Origin: Rapana venosa
Lineage: Eukaryota; Mollusca; Gastropoda; Neogastropoda; Muricidae
DNA length: 64,000 nucleotides
Assembly: GCA_028751875.1 (NCBI GenBank)
Contig: CM054154.1
Coordinates: forward strand, 53,061,221-53,125,220
Reading direction: 5' to 3'
In this document: positions 54,900 through 64,000 of the stretch, in pieces
Numbering within the stretch: the stretch's first letter is position 1
Layout: each line of letters opens with the position of its first letter
The notes under the pieces: model-generated
What the model saw: the letters and a program-made list of their open reading frames with translations, nothing else
The model's database searches: none
Told to the model about the DNA's origin: nothing
Translations under genes and position numbers: made by a program

Positions 54900-55779
54900 A
54901 TACAATCCTGATACACCAGACACTGACCACAGAGAAACAAACAGAACCATGAGAAAAGAGGCAAACGATGAAAACAGTCCACCACATCTGCCATTTCAAG
55001 AGAAAAGATCAGTTTACAGAAAGGAACTACAGAGATAGTAAAATACATAGTTTTCAGAGCGTGATTAGCTCGGCTGCCAAACCAAAATGCTTATTGAAAG
55101 ACCTTTTAAGTCCTTTGATTGAGCATGTTGGTCCTTTTATAATATCAGGTCCACTGCTAGAGACAAAATCTAGAATCTATCTTGGCTTTTCCTAGTTCAA
55201 CACAGTCCAAACAGTAAGTTGCAAAGTTGGAGCTGACATCAAATCGTGGCCCTGGTGGCATTTGCCATCCTTTAGATGTGGTGCTGACTATTGCAGTATA
55301 TTGTACCAGTTGATTATTTTCTTTCAAACATTCTCTTTTATCTATGCACATTTCACACTCTGTGGGCAAGAAATGACAAAATCTGTAAAAAGGAAGCTTT
55401 CTTACTTTAATGCAAAGTATAGGTCTTAAACGTGGGTGTTGGTGAACTTGCTAACTTCATGAATAGCTTGATCAGTAACTTTGGTGTATGCTGCATGTCT
55501 CAGCATTCAAAGTTAAAATTCTTTCATGGCCTCCTCTTTCTTTCTGTTTTTTTAATTTCTAAGATATACTGTGTAGACAGAAATAGAATATTATTTTTGT
55601 TTAAGTGCTCTGAAAATCAAAATGCCAGGGAAGTGTTCTTTTCAAGATACCAGGATTACTGTGAATGGATTAGAAATAGTAGGCATCCCTCAGTCTGTAA
55701 GACTATGGAGTGGTACAGGGTTGGGTGTGGCTGGCCACTCTGACAGGGAATGACAATCCATGTGGCAGAGGCCATTGAT
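54900..55779. other. Unassigned; Cys-containing minus frame at 55157-55369
   Basis: A minus-strand frame reads ECEMCIDKRECLKENNQL, PPGPRFDVSSNFATYCLDC (C-x2-C, C, C-x2-C spacing), preceded on the minus strand by CATTTCTTGCCCACAG, which resembles a splice acceptor. It could be a zinc-binding exon of a host gene or of a DNA transposon. No family recognised; no donor site identified. Confidence 0.3.
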
Positions 55780-55810
55780 GAAATCTGACGCTGGTCTGCA
55801 GCCTTTCTTC

Positions 55811-56988
55811 TCACTCTCTTTGCTGCTGAGCAAGTGTCTCTTCGAACTTGGAGAGACTTTTCTTCACAAGCTGTCTCAAGGCTGAATGTTCAAGGACTGT
55901 TGCTTCCCAGTTGTTCTGGTAGATGTTCAGGGCTTTTAAGTCCCTCCTGCACATGTCTTTGAATCTCAGCTGTGGTCTGCCTGTGGGACGTTTTCCCAGC
56001 ACAAGTTCTCCATAAAGTAGGTCTTTAGGGATCCGTTCGTTGTCCATGGGCATGACATGGCTGAGATAGTGCATACGTCTCTGTTTCAGTAGGGTGTACA
56101 TGCTGGTGCATCCAGCTTTTTCCAGGACAGTGGTGCTTGGGACCTTGTCCTGCCAGGTGATGTTCAGATGCGTCAGAAGCAACACATGTGAAATGCATTG
56201 AGCTTTCATTCTTGTTGGGCACGCAAAGTCCAGGACTCTTTGCCATACAGGAGGGTGCTCACGACGCAGGCTGTTTAGATCTGAATCTCTGTGTGCTCAG
56301 TCAGCTTGCTATTGCTCCATTTCTTTGTCAATCTGGTCATGGTGGTAGCTGCTTTGCTGATGTGCTTATTGAACTCTGCATCAAGCAATAGGGTGTCTGA
56401 GATAGTTGAGTGCAGGTGTACAAAGTCATGGACGACATCCAGTTCATGGTCATTGATTCTTATGGCTGGGGGAGAGTCAACATCCTGACCCATGACTTGT
56501 GTTTTCTTGAAGCTAATGGTAAGCCCGAAGTATTGGCAGGCATGGCTGAAGCAAGTCATGTGCTTCTGTAGGTCTTGAGTGGGCAATTACTGCTATGTCA
56601 TCTGCAAAGAGGAAGTCATGCAGGTACCTCATCTGGATTTTAGTCTTGGTTCTTAGTCTGGAGAGATTGGAGAGCATTTGTCTGACCTGGTTCGGAGGTA
56701 GATACCTTCAGCTGCAGGACCAAACGCGAGTTTCAGCATCACAGCAAAGAAGATACCAAACAGGGTGGGAGCCAGGACGCAACCCTGTTTCCCTCCACTC
56801 CGTATGTTGAAGGCACCTGATGTTGAGCTGTCAAAAACAATGCTGCCTTTCATGTCTTTGTGGGAGGATATGATGTTGCTGAGAAGTTTCGGTGCCTCTA
56901 TCACCTTTATTTTTGTATAGTGTGACGACGTTAGCATCCCTCGTGTCTTGTACTTCACCTTCACTACAACAGAGGCACAGGATTTCAT
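55811..56988 (-). pseudogene. LINE I reverse transcriptase and C-terminal region
   Basis: Frame 56653-56988 has the motif B region FNIRSGGKQGCVLAPTLFGI. Motif C lies near 56590-56610 (DDIAVIA-like). Frame 56275-56586 reads HACQYFGLTISFKKTQVMGQ DVDSPPAIRINDHELDVV, FVHLHSTISDTLLLDAEFN. Frame 55811-56209 reads AGCTSMYTLLKQRRMHYLSH, NERIPKDLLYGELVLGKRPT and RFKDMCRRDLKALN. Three or more frame changes. RT motif A is not clearly readable near 57000. Confidence 0.85.
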
Positions 56989-57116
56989 GCAACTTCGTGA
57001 TGAGTGTCTCTTTGCAGCACCTCAGTACTTCAGTGGGTATACCGTCTTTCCCAGGTGCCTTTCCAGAGGCTAGAGAGCCCAGGGCTTTGCTGAGTTCATC
57101 TATGGCTGGTTCTCTG

Positions 57117-57753
57117 TCAAGTTCTTCCAGTTCTGGTAGGCACTCTATGGCATTCAGGGCATTTTTTGTGACTACATTTTCTTTGCAATAGCTCAGTGTA
57201 GTGTTCTACCCAGTGCTGTATCTCTTGTCCTCTGTCTTGAATCACCTCCCCTGAAGCTGATTTCAAAGGGGCAGTTTTCTTTTGCATTGGGCCCAACGCC
57301 TGCTTGATGTCATTATACATCACCTTGATATTGCCTGTGTCAGCAGCGATCTGAATCTGGGAGCAGAGCTGAAGCCAATTGTCATTGACACATTGCCTGG
57401 CACACTGCTGGACTTTGCTGCAAGCAGCACGGATAACCTGGAGGTTCTGGTTGCTGGGATTGGTTTTGTATGCTGTCAGGGCATTTCTCTTGGCCTCGAT
57501 GACTGGTGTTATTTCTTCTGAGTGGGCTTCAAACCAATCAGCTGGCTTGCTGGTCTTTTTGCCAAAGGTGGACATGGCGGTATTGTAGACAGCATCTCTG
57601 AAGTGTTCCCATCGTTGTTGGACGTTTTCAGTGGATGGACCAGGGAGAGCATCCTCCAATACACGCACATACTCCTCCACTTTTACTTTATCACGTATTT
57701 TGCTGGTTTCAATGCGAGGTCTGCGCTCCTTTCTTGTATGGTGTTGTCTGTTT
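57117..57753 (-). pseudogene. LINE I linker region
   Basis: Long open frame (57117-57881) with KVKVEEYVRVLEDALPGPST, WEHFRDAVYNTAMSTFGKKT, KPADWFEAHSEEITPVIEAK and IQHWVEHYTELLQRK, the region between endonuclease and RT in this family. Its first 40 codons come from the inverted duplication, not from the original LINE. Confidence 0.8.
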
Positions 57754-58017
57754 GCATGGAGCTTCACAGTACTGCACTCCAAAGAATGGTCAGTGTCAGA
57801 ATCCATGCTCTGGTACCTGCAAGTGATCTTGATGCTGGAAAGGTGGACACAGCTGGTCTCCTGGAGACACCTGCAATCCAAACACTGGCATCAGTTCAAC
57901 CTGATCCTGACCAGCTGTGTCCACTTTTCCAGCACCAAGATCACTTGCAGGTTAGTACCAGAGCGTGGATTGTGACACTGACCATTCTTTGCTGTGCAGC
58001 ACTGTGAAGCTCCATGC
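57754..58017. repeat. Inverted duplication (105-bp arms, 52-bp loop) in LINE I
   Basis: Arms 57754-57857 and 57910-58017 are reverse complements with few mismatches: the left arm has GCATGGAGCTTCACAGTACT, GAATGGTCAGTGTCAGAATC and GGTGGACACAGCTGGT; the right arm ends ACTGTGAAGCTCCATGC. Loop 57858-57909. A cruciform-capable palindrome placed exactly in the endonuclease coding region. Confidence 0.92.
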
Positions 58018-58430
58018 AATAGGCACTGATTAGACTGACTTGTCCTGAGGATGTTTGGAGTTGGAGAGACAGGATAAGCTCTGTTCCTTCCGCTGGTTGG
58101 GCTATGGATCCCAACAAGCTGTTTCTGACTGCGATTCCAATGCCGTGTTCTCTGATTTCATCTGATGGTTTGCCCTGCCAGAACAGGGTGAAGTCTCTTT
58201 CCCTCACAGATCCTGTTTCTGGGAGCCTGGTTTCTTGAAGGGCGACGATGTCTGTTTGCAGTCTGCTCAGTTCTCTGTCAATGACAGCAGTCTTGTGAGC
58301 ATCATTTATTTCCTGCAGGTCATCAGAAAACCTGATGTCATTGTTCTTACCTTCCGTGTGCCCATTTTCATGGGGGTGGGTTCATGTTTCTGTTGCCTGG
58401 TGCACAGTTGTCAATCGGCTTGTCGGTTTC
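57941..58430 (-). pseudogene. LINE I endonuclease, first half
   Basis: The minus strand reads KTAVIDRELSRLQTDIVALQ ETRLPETGS (catalytic E in QET), RERDFTLFWQGKPSDEIREH GIGIAVRNSLLG and LSLQLQTSSGQVSLISAYC, after which the inverted duplication replaces the GDFN half. The N-terminal strand and E are present; the second half is lost. Confidence 0.85.
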
Positions 58431-58690
58431 CACCCTAAACCCCACGCACCCAGTGAGGCTAACGGACCGTGGCGGGGCTGGGGGCTGCCCAATAAGATGC
58501 GATGACCTCTCCTACTGTTGGAAGCAGCCCCTGGCGTCTGACTCTATGCCAATTGAGTATGCAGGCTTATAACTGGTAGACTGCTGCTTCCCGTGTTGTG
58601 TCGATGCTGCAAAGTGAAGCTGGAGTGACCTCTCTAGAGTGCAAAGCCTGGGTAAATAAGTAAGTGTTTGCGCTCTGGATTAGAAAACAC

Positions 58691-59429
58691 AGTCCAGATC
58701 TAACTGTAAAGTATGGGTGTCATCAAAGCTTACATCATTGAGCAAAAGTGTTCTTAGGCAGCATGCCAAGATGGAGAGACATAGGAAAAGTGAGACATAC
58801 ACCAGATGTAATGTGACTTTACCCACACAATTTTTTTTGGGTACTTCTTCCTCTACATCTATTTCTATCAAAATTAGATCAAGCCCTAGTTAATAGTTTG
58901 CAATCACCGGGACTTCCAGTGCCTGTAGCAGCACTAGTACTAGCTGGACCAGCAATCAGGGAAAGTCTTTTTAAGCCCTAAAGTTTTGGGGTCCCCATTT
59001 CTTGAAGAAATGCTTGAAAACCAGACATTCCCTCTAGGTGCTGAAAAAAAAGCATACATTTTTCCAGTCATATTTACATCAAGTAAAGGATTGGGGGAAG
59101 GGGGCCATTGTCTGATGAAAGTAGGGAGGATGTGGTGTTAGAGGCCACGTGCAAAGTACCAACAATGGGTATGGGGTGTGGAGAAAGGGAAGGGACAGCA
59201 GCTGTAAAGCAGAAGGGTGAAGGGATGGTAGGAAGAGGGAAGGGGAGAGGGGATAGGGAGCTGTCATCACTGGCAGTGCTCAGTGGCTGGCCAGACATTA
59301 TGACCTGTTGACTGCCACCCTCTTTCCTCATGTCCCTGGCGTTGACTTTAGTTACAGTCTTTAATACAGGCCTGTGGCAGTTGTCTCTGTCCCAGAACTA
59401 AACTTTCCTCTACTATCTTCCACCCCACC
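58691..59429. other. No gene recognised
   Basis: Unassigned. It contains GTCTTTTTAAGCCCTAAAGT (about 58963), like the repeated motif at 9311-9440, and a purine-rich run at 59180-59260. Confidence 0.45.
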
Positions 59430-59451
59430 CCTTCTCTCTCTGAGTCTCTCC

Positions 59452-59531
<80 letters not shown>

Positions 59532-59545
59532 CTCCCACCCTTACG

Positions 59546-59624
<79 letters not shown>

Positions 59625-59637
59625 CACCAAACACACA
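59430..59637. repeat. Compound (TC)n-(AC)n microsatellite
   Basis: (TC)n at 59458-59532 is followed by CTCCCACCCTTACGC and (AC)n at 59547-59636. Confidence 0.95.
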
Positions 59638-60356
59638 GTGTAAATGTTTTATTTTCAGCTTCCAACCATTTGAACTTTGTTTAATCAAATCATATTTTGA
59701 AGAAGGTCCTTTAAAAAAGAGAAGAGCCCATTTTCTTTCAAAATGTCTGCATGAACCCTGGCAGTGAACTTCAGTCAGCTCAAAACACTGGGAGTTAGTA
59801 TGACAATTAAAGATTAAACCAACAAGTGATGCTGTCACTGACAATGGTGTTTAATGGCAAGTCTTTTTTAAGCTGACATGGGGTCCTTATAAGTCCTTCA
59901 AAGGCCCCTTTATTTTTTGTTTTATGCCCTGCATCTTGAAACCCTGTGGCAAAACAGGAGTTTGTCAACATAATTAGTAAACTTGTTTTTCTAATTCATC
60001 GTTTTCTCATTCATTTCATGTTCAGAAGCGAGGAAAGGAGACTACATGTAACTATTGGGTGTTAGAAGTGCCCCCCCCCCCCCCCCTCCTAAAAGAAAAT
60101 TTTTTTTAGAGAGAAGGAGTGGGGGTATCAGTTCAATATGAAAACATGAATGGATAAAAAACCGCACTTGTGTCCTCAATCAGGGGTGTGTTTAGTCAGA
60201 CATTTGATTCATAGTGTCATGCATTTTGAATAGAGGCTGTCAAAAGTGATTACTTGTATTTTTGTGACTGCCACAAGTGCCAGTGTATTTTCACCCCCAC
60301 CCCAATTTTTCCTCTTTTTTTCATTTTCATTTCCTCCCTTTTTGTCCAGTAGATTC
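59638..60356. other. No gene recognised
   Basis: AT-rich; a C run at 60070-60087. GTCTTTTTTAAGCTGACATG GGGTCC at about 59863 is vaguely like DNA-transposon ends but unpaired. Confidence 0.45.
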
Positions 60357-60408
60357 TCTCTTCTCTCTCTCTCTCTTCTCTCTCTCCTTCTCTCTCTCTC
60401 TCTCTCTT

Positions 60409-60447
<39 letters not shown>
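60357..60447. repeat. (TC)n array upstream of LINE K
   Basis: TC repeats with short TTC interruptions, about 80 bp before the LINE K leader. Confidence 0.9.
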
Positions 60448-60448
<1 letters not shown>

Positions 60449-60569
60449 GGGTGCAATCTGTGACATTGTCTGCGCAAGACGTGTCACAAAGCTCCGTTAC
60501 TTTTGTCTATTGCCACGGACTGCGACATAGTCATAGTCCAAGACTTCGGCAGCAAGGATCTAAGGTACC

Positions 60570-61451
60570 ATGCCATCAGCGGCTCTCGCCTTTCGTGCCA
60601 CTTGTGGCTCCTTCGTCTCCATCTTCATTTCGTTTATGGCGAAGCGGGCTGCTGAAAAGTTGGCCATGCGCATTGACACTTCGAACACGAGCGGACGGTG
60701 CAACCCTAGGTTTGCTCCTCTCGTATTTGTACTGGGACAGTTTGCTGCTGCGCTGCGGAGATGTGGAGCAGGACCCACCCGCCTGGGCAGACTGAGCAGT
60801 GCAGGGGGGGGGGGGGGGGGGGGGGGGACGGACAGGACTGGCGCTTCTAGAGGCAGCGAGCAGACACCTCCATCTTCTCCCCAGGAGCCTTCACTCCAAG
60901 ACCTGATGGGTATGTTACAGACTATGGACGGTAACATCAAAAGATTGGACAATAACATCAGTGAGCTGAAAGAACCTGAAGGACGAAGTAAAGATTCTGA
61001 AAGAACAAAATGTGGACTTGAAAAAACAAAATTCCGAACTTCTGACTAAAGGAGACCTATTAGAGAAAAAGACTGATGACTTAGAAAACAGAGGTAAGCG
61101 GAATAACCTGATCTTCCATGGTATCACTAGAGACCACATGAGTCAAGGGACGAGCTGGAAGGGAAGTTGAGGGATGTTATTTTGGACAAACTCAATATGG
61201 CTAGAGACGTGGAGTTTGACCGTTGTCACAGGTTGAATGGAAAACTTGATTCCCCCGTGATTGTGTGCTGCACCTTCTACAAAGATAAGATAGAGATGCT
61301 TAAAGCTAAACTTCATCTGAAGGGCAGTGACATCTTCATTGGGGAATATTTTTCACAACGGGTGAGAGACATCAGGCGAAAGCTGTCTCCCCACTTAAAA
61401 CAAGCCAAGTCAGAGGGTAAAAGGGCCACTATGGTCTTTACCATCTACTGA
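60570..61451 (+). pseudogene. LINE K ORF1 with poly-Gly run and RRM-like domain
   Basis: Frame 60570-61049 includes an Ala/Arg-rich leader, a poly-Gly encoded by the G run, SLQDLMGMLQTMDGNIKRLD NNISELKE (coiled coil). It shifts near 60975 to the frame with LKKQNSELLTKGDLLEKKTD DLENRGKRNNLIFHG (RRM start, 61010-61125) and again to 61167-61451 with EFDRCHRLNGKLDSPVIVCC TFYKDKIEMLKAKLHLKGSD (RRM core) and FSQRVRDIRRKLSPHLKQ. This closely follows ORF1 of LINE H. Confidence 0.85.
60736..60776 (+). other. Degenerate 2A-like sequence in LINE K
   Basis: LLLRCGDVEQDPPAWA in the frame 60277-60795. The consensus NPGP is reduced to DPP (one codon short). It lies upstream of ORF1 at the same place as in LINE H. 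Skipping activity is unlikely. Confidence 0.65.
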
Positions 61452-61689
61452 CAGATGGCAGGAAATTTTTCCTGGATGACCACGGTACCCTGACAGAAGA
61501 CAGATATGGAAGTGGCCGGCCTGTTTCTGACCGGGGTTTTTTTCCAGGACAAAAGTAGAGAGGGGAGAAAAGAAAAGTTGACACCGGCGCTATCGCCACA
61601 GTCTGTCACTGGTCACGATGACATTGCTGAACACTGCCAGGCGAATGAAAACAGCCAGGCTGAAGTGTCAGCAGGTTGCACGTGCATAC

Positions 61690-62530
61690 ACACAAATAGC
61701 ATAGCGTGTATACAGTTTTCAAATAAACCCTTTTTCCTTTTGTTATGGAATGTCAAGGGTTTATCCTCTAAGCTTTCTGATTGTGATTTCCTTTCATTTC
61801 TTCATACTTTTGATTTTATCTGCTTGGTTGAAACTTTTATGGAAGAATGCTCTGATTTATTTTCAGGATATAAAGTTTCTTGCAAATCAGCAGTTAAATT
61901 GTCAAGGCAAGGGAGACGATCAGGAGGAGTGGTTTGTTTAGTAAAGAATGAATTACAGTCCTTTGTTAAATATGTTGATGTCAGTTATGCCAATTTTGTG
62001 TTTTTTTAAAATTAATAAAACATTGTTTGGTTTGGATAAAGATGTGTTGTATTTCTGCTCATATGTACCTCCAGAAAGTTCTCCTTGTTATGCCCATTTC
62101 GATGTGGAGAATGGAATAAGTATGCTTGAGGAATGTCTGACTGAGTGTTTGTTATCACATGATGTTTATGTCATACTAAATGGTGATTTGAACAGTAGAA
62201 CTGCCAATAATTCTCCAGATGTTTTTGCAGATAATGTATTTGATAATAAACATAAAAGTAGTCCTGTTAGCTCTTCTCGTCAGTCAGAAGATTGTGTTTT
62301 AAATAATTATGGAAAGCTGCTGTTGAATATGTGCACTGCTTTGGATATGTGTATTTTGAATGGTAATTGTAAAGGCAATATATTTTTCAGAATCTGGTAG
62401 CAGTGTCAATGACTATTTTCTATTGTCCAAAAACTTATTTTTTAAAGTAATTGACTGTTGTGAACTGATTGTATCTGAACACATTGATTCAGACCATATG
62501 CCTTTGAAACTTTGTATTTCTTTTCCTAAT
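61690..62530 (+). pseudogene. LINE K APE endonuclease
   Basis: Frames 61506-62009 and 61948-62400 give FLLLWNVKGLSSKLSDCDFL, FDFICLVETFMEECSDLF (catalytic E), RQGRRSGGVVCLVKN, VLYFCSYVPPESSPCYAHFD, YVILNGDLNSRTAN (GDLN, catalytic D/N). A shift near 62390 leads to ISEHIDSDHMPLKLCI (SDH, 62475-62510) in the third frame. A poly-T slip at about 62003 breaks the first junction. All catalytic residues are recognisable. Confidence 0.88.
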
Positions 62531-62751
62531 GAAAATACAGGTGTGAAAAATCAAGAAGACTTTGTTATAGAAAAGTTAGTATGGAATGATGAGTATGCTC
62601 ATGTTTTTGGTGATAGGTTGTGCAGTGAAGATATAAGTGTGAAGATTAATATGGCAAAAAAAATGTTGTAGTACACTGCACTGGTGGCCTCAGCTGACAA
62701 GCTGTTTGATGACTCTAGACAGGTTTGCATTGAGCAGTAAACAAATTCATG

Positions 62752-64000
62752 GTACGCCCCACAAAAGCTGCATGCCACACCCAGTCAATGCCTTCTTAAA
62801 AAATCGATAAATACGTGAAAAGGACTTGTTGATGTTGAGGTACCGCTCACAAATATATTCTGAAGGTTGAATATCTGTTCTGTTGTGCTGCGCCCTGTCT
62901 GAAACCTGCGTGTTCCTCAGCAATATGGTCTCTGCTTTGCTGGCATCAGACTATTCAATATTATCTGCACATGACCTTGCATGGTGACATAAGAGGCTGT
63001 ATTGGTGCGATAATTATGGCATAGTTATGAGATTTCCTTTCTTGTGGGGAGGGTGATGATGAGTGACTGCGTCCATGGTGTTTGGGCATATATTTTTTTT
63101 TTTTTATTGATCCACCTGTCTGCCCAGATCTGTTGCAGATTCTTATAGGGCGCTGATCATGGCTTCCCCTCCAGCTTGGAGACCCACACAGCTGAATGTT
63201 GTCAGCCCCCTGCCTGACTTCCCCTTTTTCAGCGATCTGACTGCTGATTCCACATCATCACGTAGGATAGGAGTGACTGTCTTGTCTTTGCTTTCCGGTA
63301 CATTAAGGACTTCTGGAACTCCTGCGTTTCTATAGTTTCCAGGTCGGAGCAGTTAATCTGCCCATTTACTGTTCAGAATATCCTGGTCGTCCGTGGAGAC
63401 ACAGAATCCCCTTTTTGTCTTGGATTGTTAAAAAACATTCATCTCTGTTTCTGCTAGTCCGTTTCTTTTCACCACTGATATGCCTTTCTTGCATTAGTTT
63501 TTCTTGATGTTCTCTCAAATGTCATGGCACTGTTCAACTCGATCCAATTCTCTTTGCCTCCGTCATGGACTTCCTGTTCTTTTGTTGACTGCCCTATATT
63601 TGTACTCTCTTTCTTTTTTTCATTGTTTCATTTTCTTCAGCCTCGTACGCTGTCGCATAGGATTGTAGGAAATGTTAGGTGTGACCCTATGGGTTTTTTT
63701 GAACTGCGCGTTTGCCAAGAAGCTCGTTTGCTGTTTCAGTCAGTCACCGGCTGTATGAAACTAATCGTTCAGTGTATCTATGTCTGAGTCTATCACAGTG
63801 AGTGCTCAAACTTATCCACCTATCCCTTGCATGAAAAATTCTAATACCTCTGGGTCCATCAAGCATCTCGAGGTCAAATTTGATCCTGAGGTTTGTTCCG
63901 CTTGTGGATTTCTTAGACGTAGCGGAAAGGCATCATCACCAGATCATGATCACTCCCTATATCTGCTCCCTGGAAAACTTCGTGTCTGTGCGATGTTACG
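62752..64000 (-). mobile_element. RTE-like LINE L, endonuclease to RT, runs off the edge
   Basis: Minus-strand relative of LINE D. From the right edge: a PGADIGSDHDLVM endonuclease end (about 63930-63965), linker (63800-63920 and 63270-63480), RT entry LKKGKSG (about 63215), a QAGFRQG-like motif (about 62905-62930), and motif A KKAFDWVWHAAF (about 62760-62800), where it meets LINE K. The body between 63480 and 63790 has no legible text. Heavily decayed. Confidence 0.8.

Larger units (their letters stand above)
55780..58690 (-). mobile_element. LINE I, second RTE-like family
   Basis: About 2.9 kb on the minus strand: 5' UTR (58690-58430), endonuclease (58430-57940), a rearranged segment with an inverted duplication (57754-58017), linker (57117-57780), RT (56275-56990) and C-terminus (55811-56246). 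It differs from the LINE D family in its C-terminus (RRMHYLSHVMPMDNERIPKD). The 5' UTR (TTTACCCAGGCTTTGCACTC and following) suggests a nearly full-length start. Confidence 0.85.
60530..62750 (+). mobile_element. LINE K with 2A-like leader, ORF1 and endonuclease
   Basis: Plus-strand 5' part of a LINE of the LINE H group: leader with degenerate 2A, a G run in ORF1 (60804-60827), coiled coil, RRM, then ORF2 endonuclease (about 61690-62530) and the start of the linker. It is cut at about 62750, where an RTE LINE on the opposite strand begins, so RT and 3' end are missing. Shared text with LINE F and LINE H shows one family. Confidence 0.85.

Overview
This window is nuclear DNA of an animal, most likely a mollusc and probably a gastropod. 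It carries a great diversity of APE-type LINEs (RTE-like, CR1/L2-like, L1/Tx1-like and LINEs with 2A-like leaders), broken Ty3/Gypsy elements, hAT and piggyBac relics, and SINEs whose body resembles the molluscan V-SINE/RUDI type (recalled, not searched). Simple repeats are very abundant. I found no convincing host gene, rRNA gene, functional tRNA gene or CRISPR array. No multi-exon host gene could be assembled by eye. The window reads as a transposon graveyard with several readable layers of nested insertion.

Layout. 1-9300: a Ty3/Gypsy element (leader with PBS-like site, gag, protease, RT, RNase H). A piggyBac-type element with TTAA duplications sits in its leader, and about 4.95 kb sits inside gag; that insert holds a LINE and a 187-bp G-run/C-run satellite. 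9050-9290 is a V-SINE-like copy. 9585-13545: an RTE-like LINE, a 5'UTR-like repeat, and an L2-type 3' UTR split by an RTE LINE with an 11-bp target-site duplication (TSD). 13736-15389 is one copy of a duplicated 1.65-kb segment; the other is 43397-45031. 16605-18365: a minus-strand L2-like LINE interrupted by a composite tRNA/5S SINE with a 12-bp TSD. 19494-23448: a near full-length RTE-like LINE with a 12-bp TSD and an A/C-only block of about 700 bp inside it. 24116-29290: an RTE fragment, an RNase H relic and a 2A-LINE relative. 30265-31890: a 5'UTR repeat, Gypsy RNase H/integrase and a V-SINE-like copy. 33390-36640: an L1/Tx1-like LINE. 36655-43140: a second composite SINE, a minisatellite and a 4.7-kb LINE with a 2A-like leader and intact ORF1; much of this stretch shows base-run smearing that suggests poor consensus quality. 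45032-46797: no recognised gene, a 38-G run and a CTCF-like motif. 47598-52600: an almost complete L2-like LINE inserted into the ORF1 of another LINE. 53060-54880: Gypsy integrase and the C-terminal end of a hAT (ZNF862-like) transposase. 55780-58690: a second RTE-like family with a 105-bp inverted duplication in its endonuclease. 60530-62750: another 2A-type LINE. 62752-64000: an RTE LINE running off the edge.

None of these elements looks fully active: almost every ORF has stops or frameshifts. The most instructive signals are the composite SINE, the decayed 2A leaders, the link between LINE 3' hairpins and TC arrays, the G-run/C-run satellite, and the TSD-supported nesting, which lets relative insertion ages be read directly.
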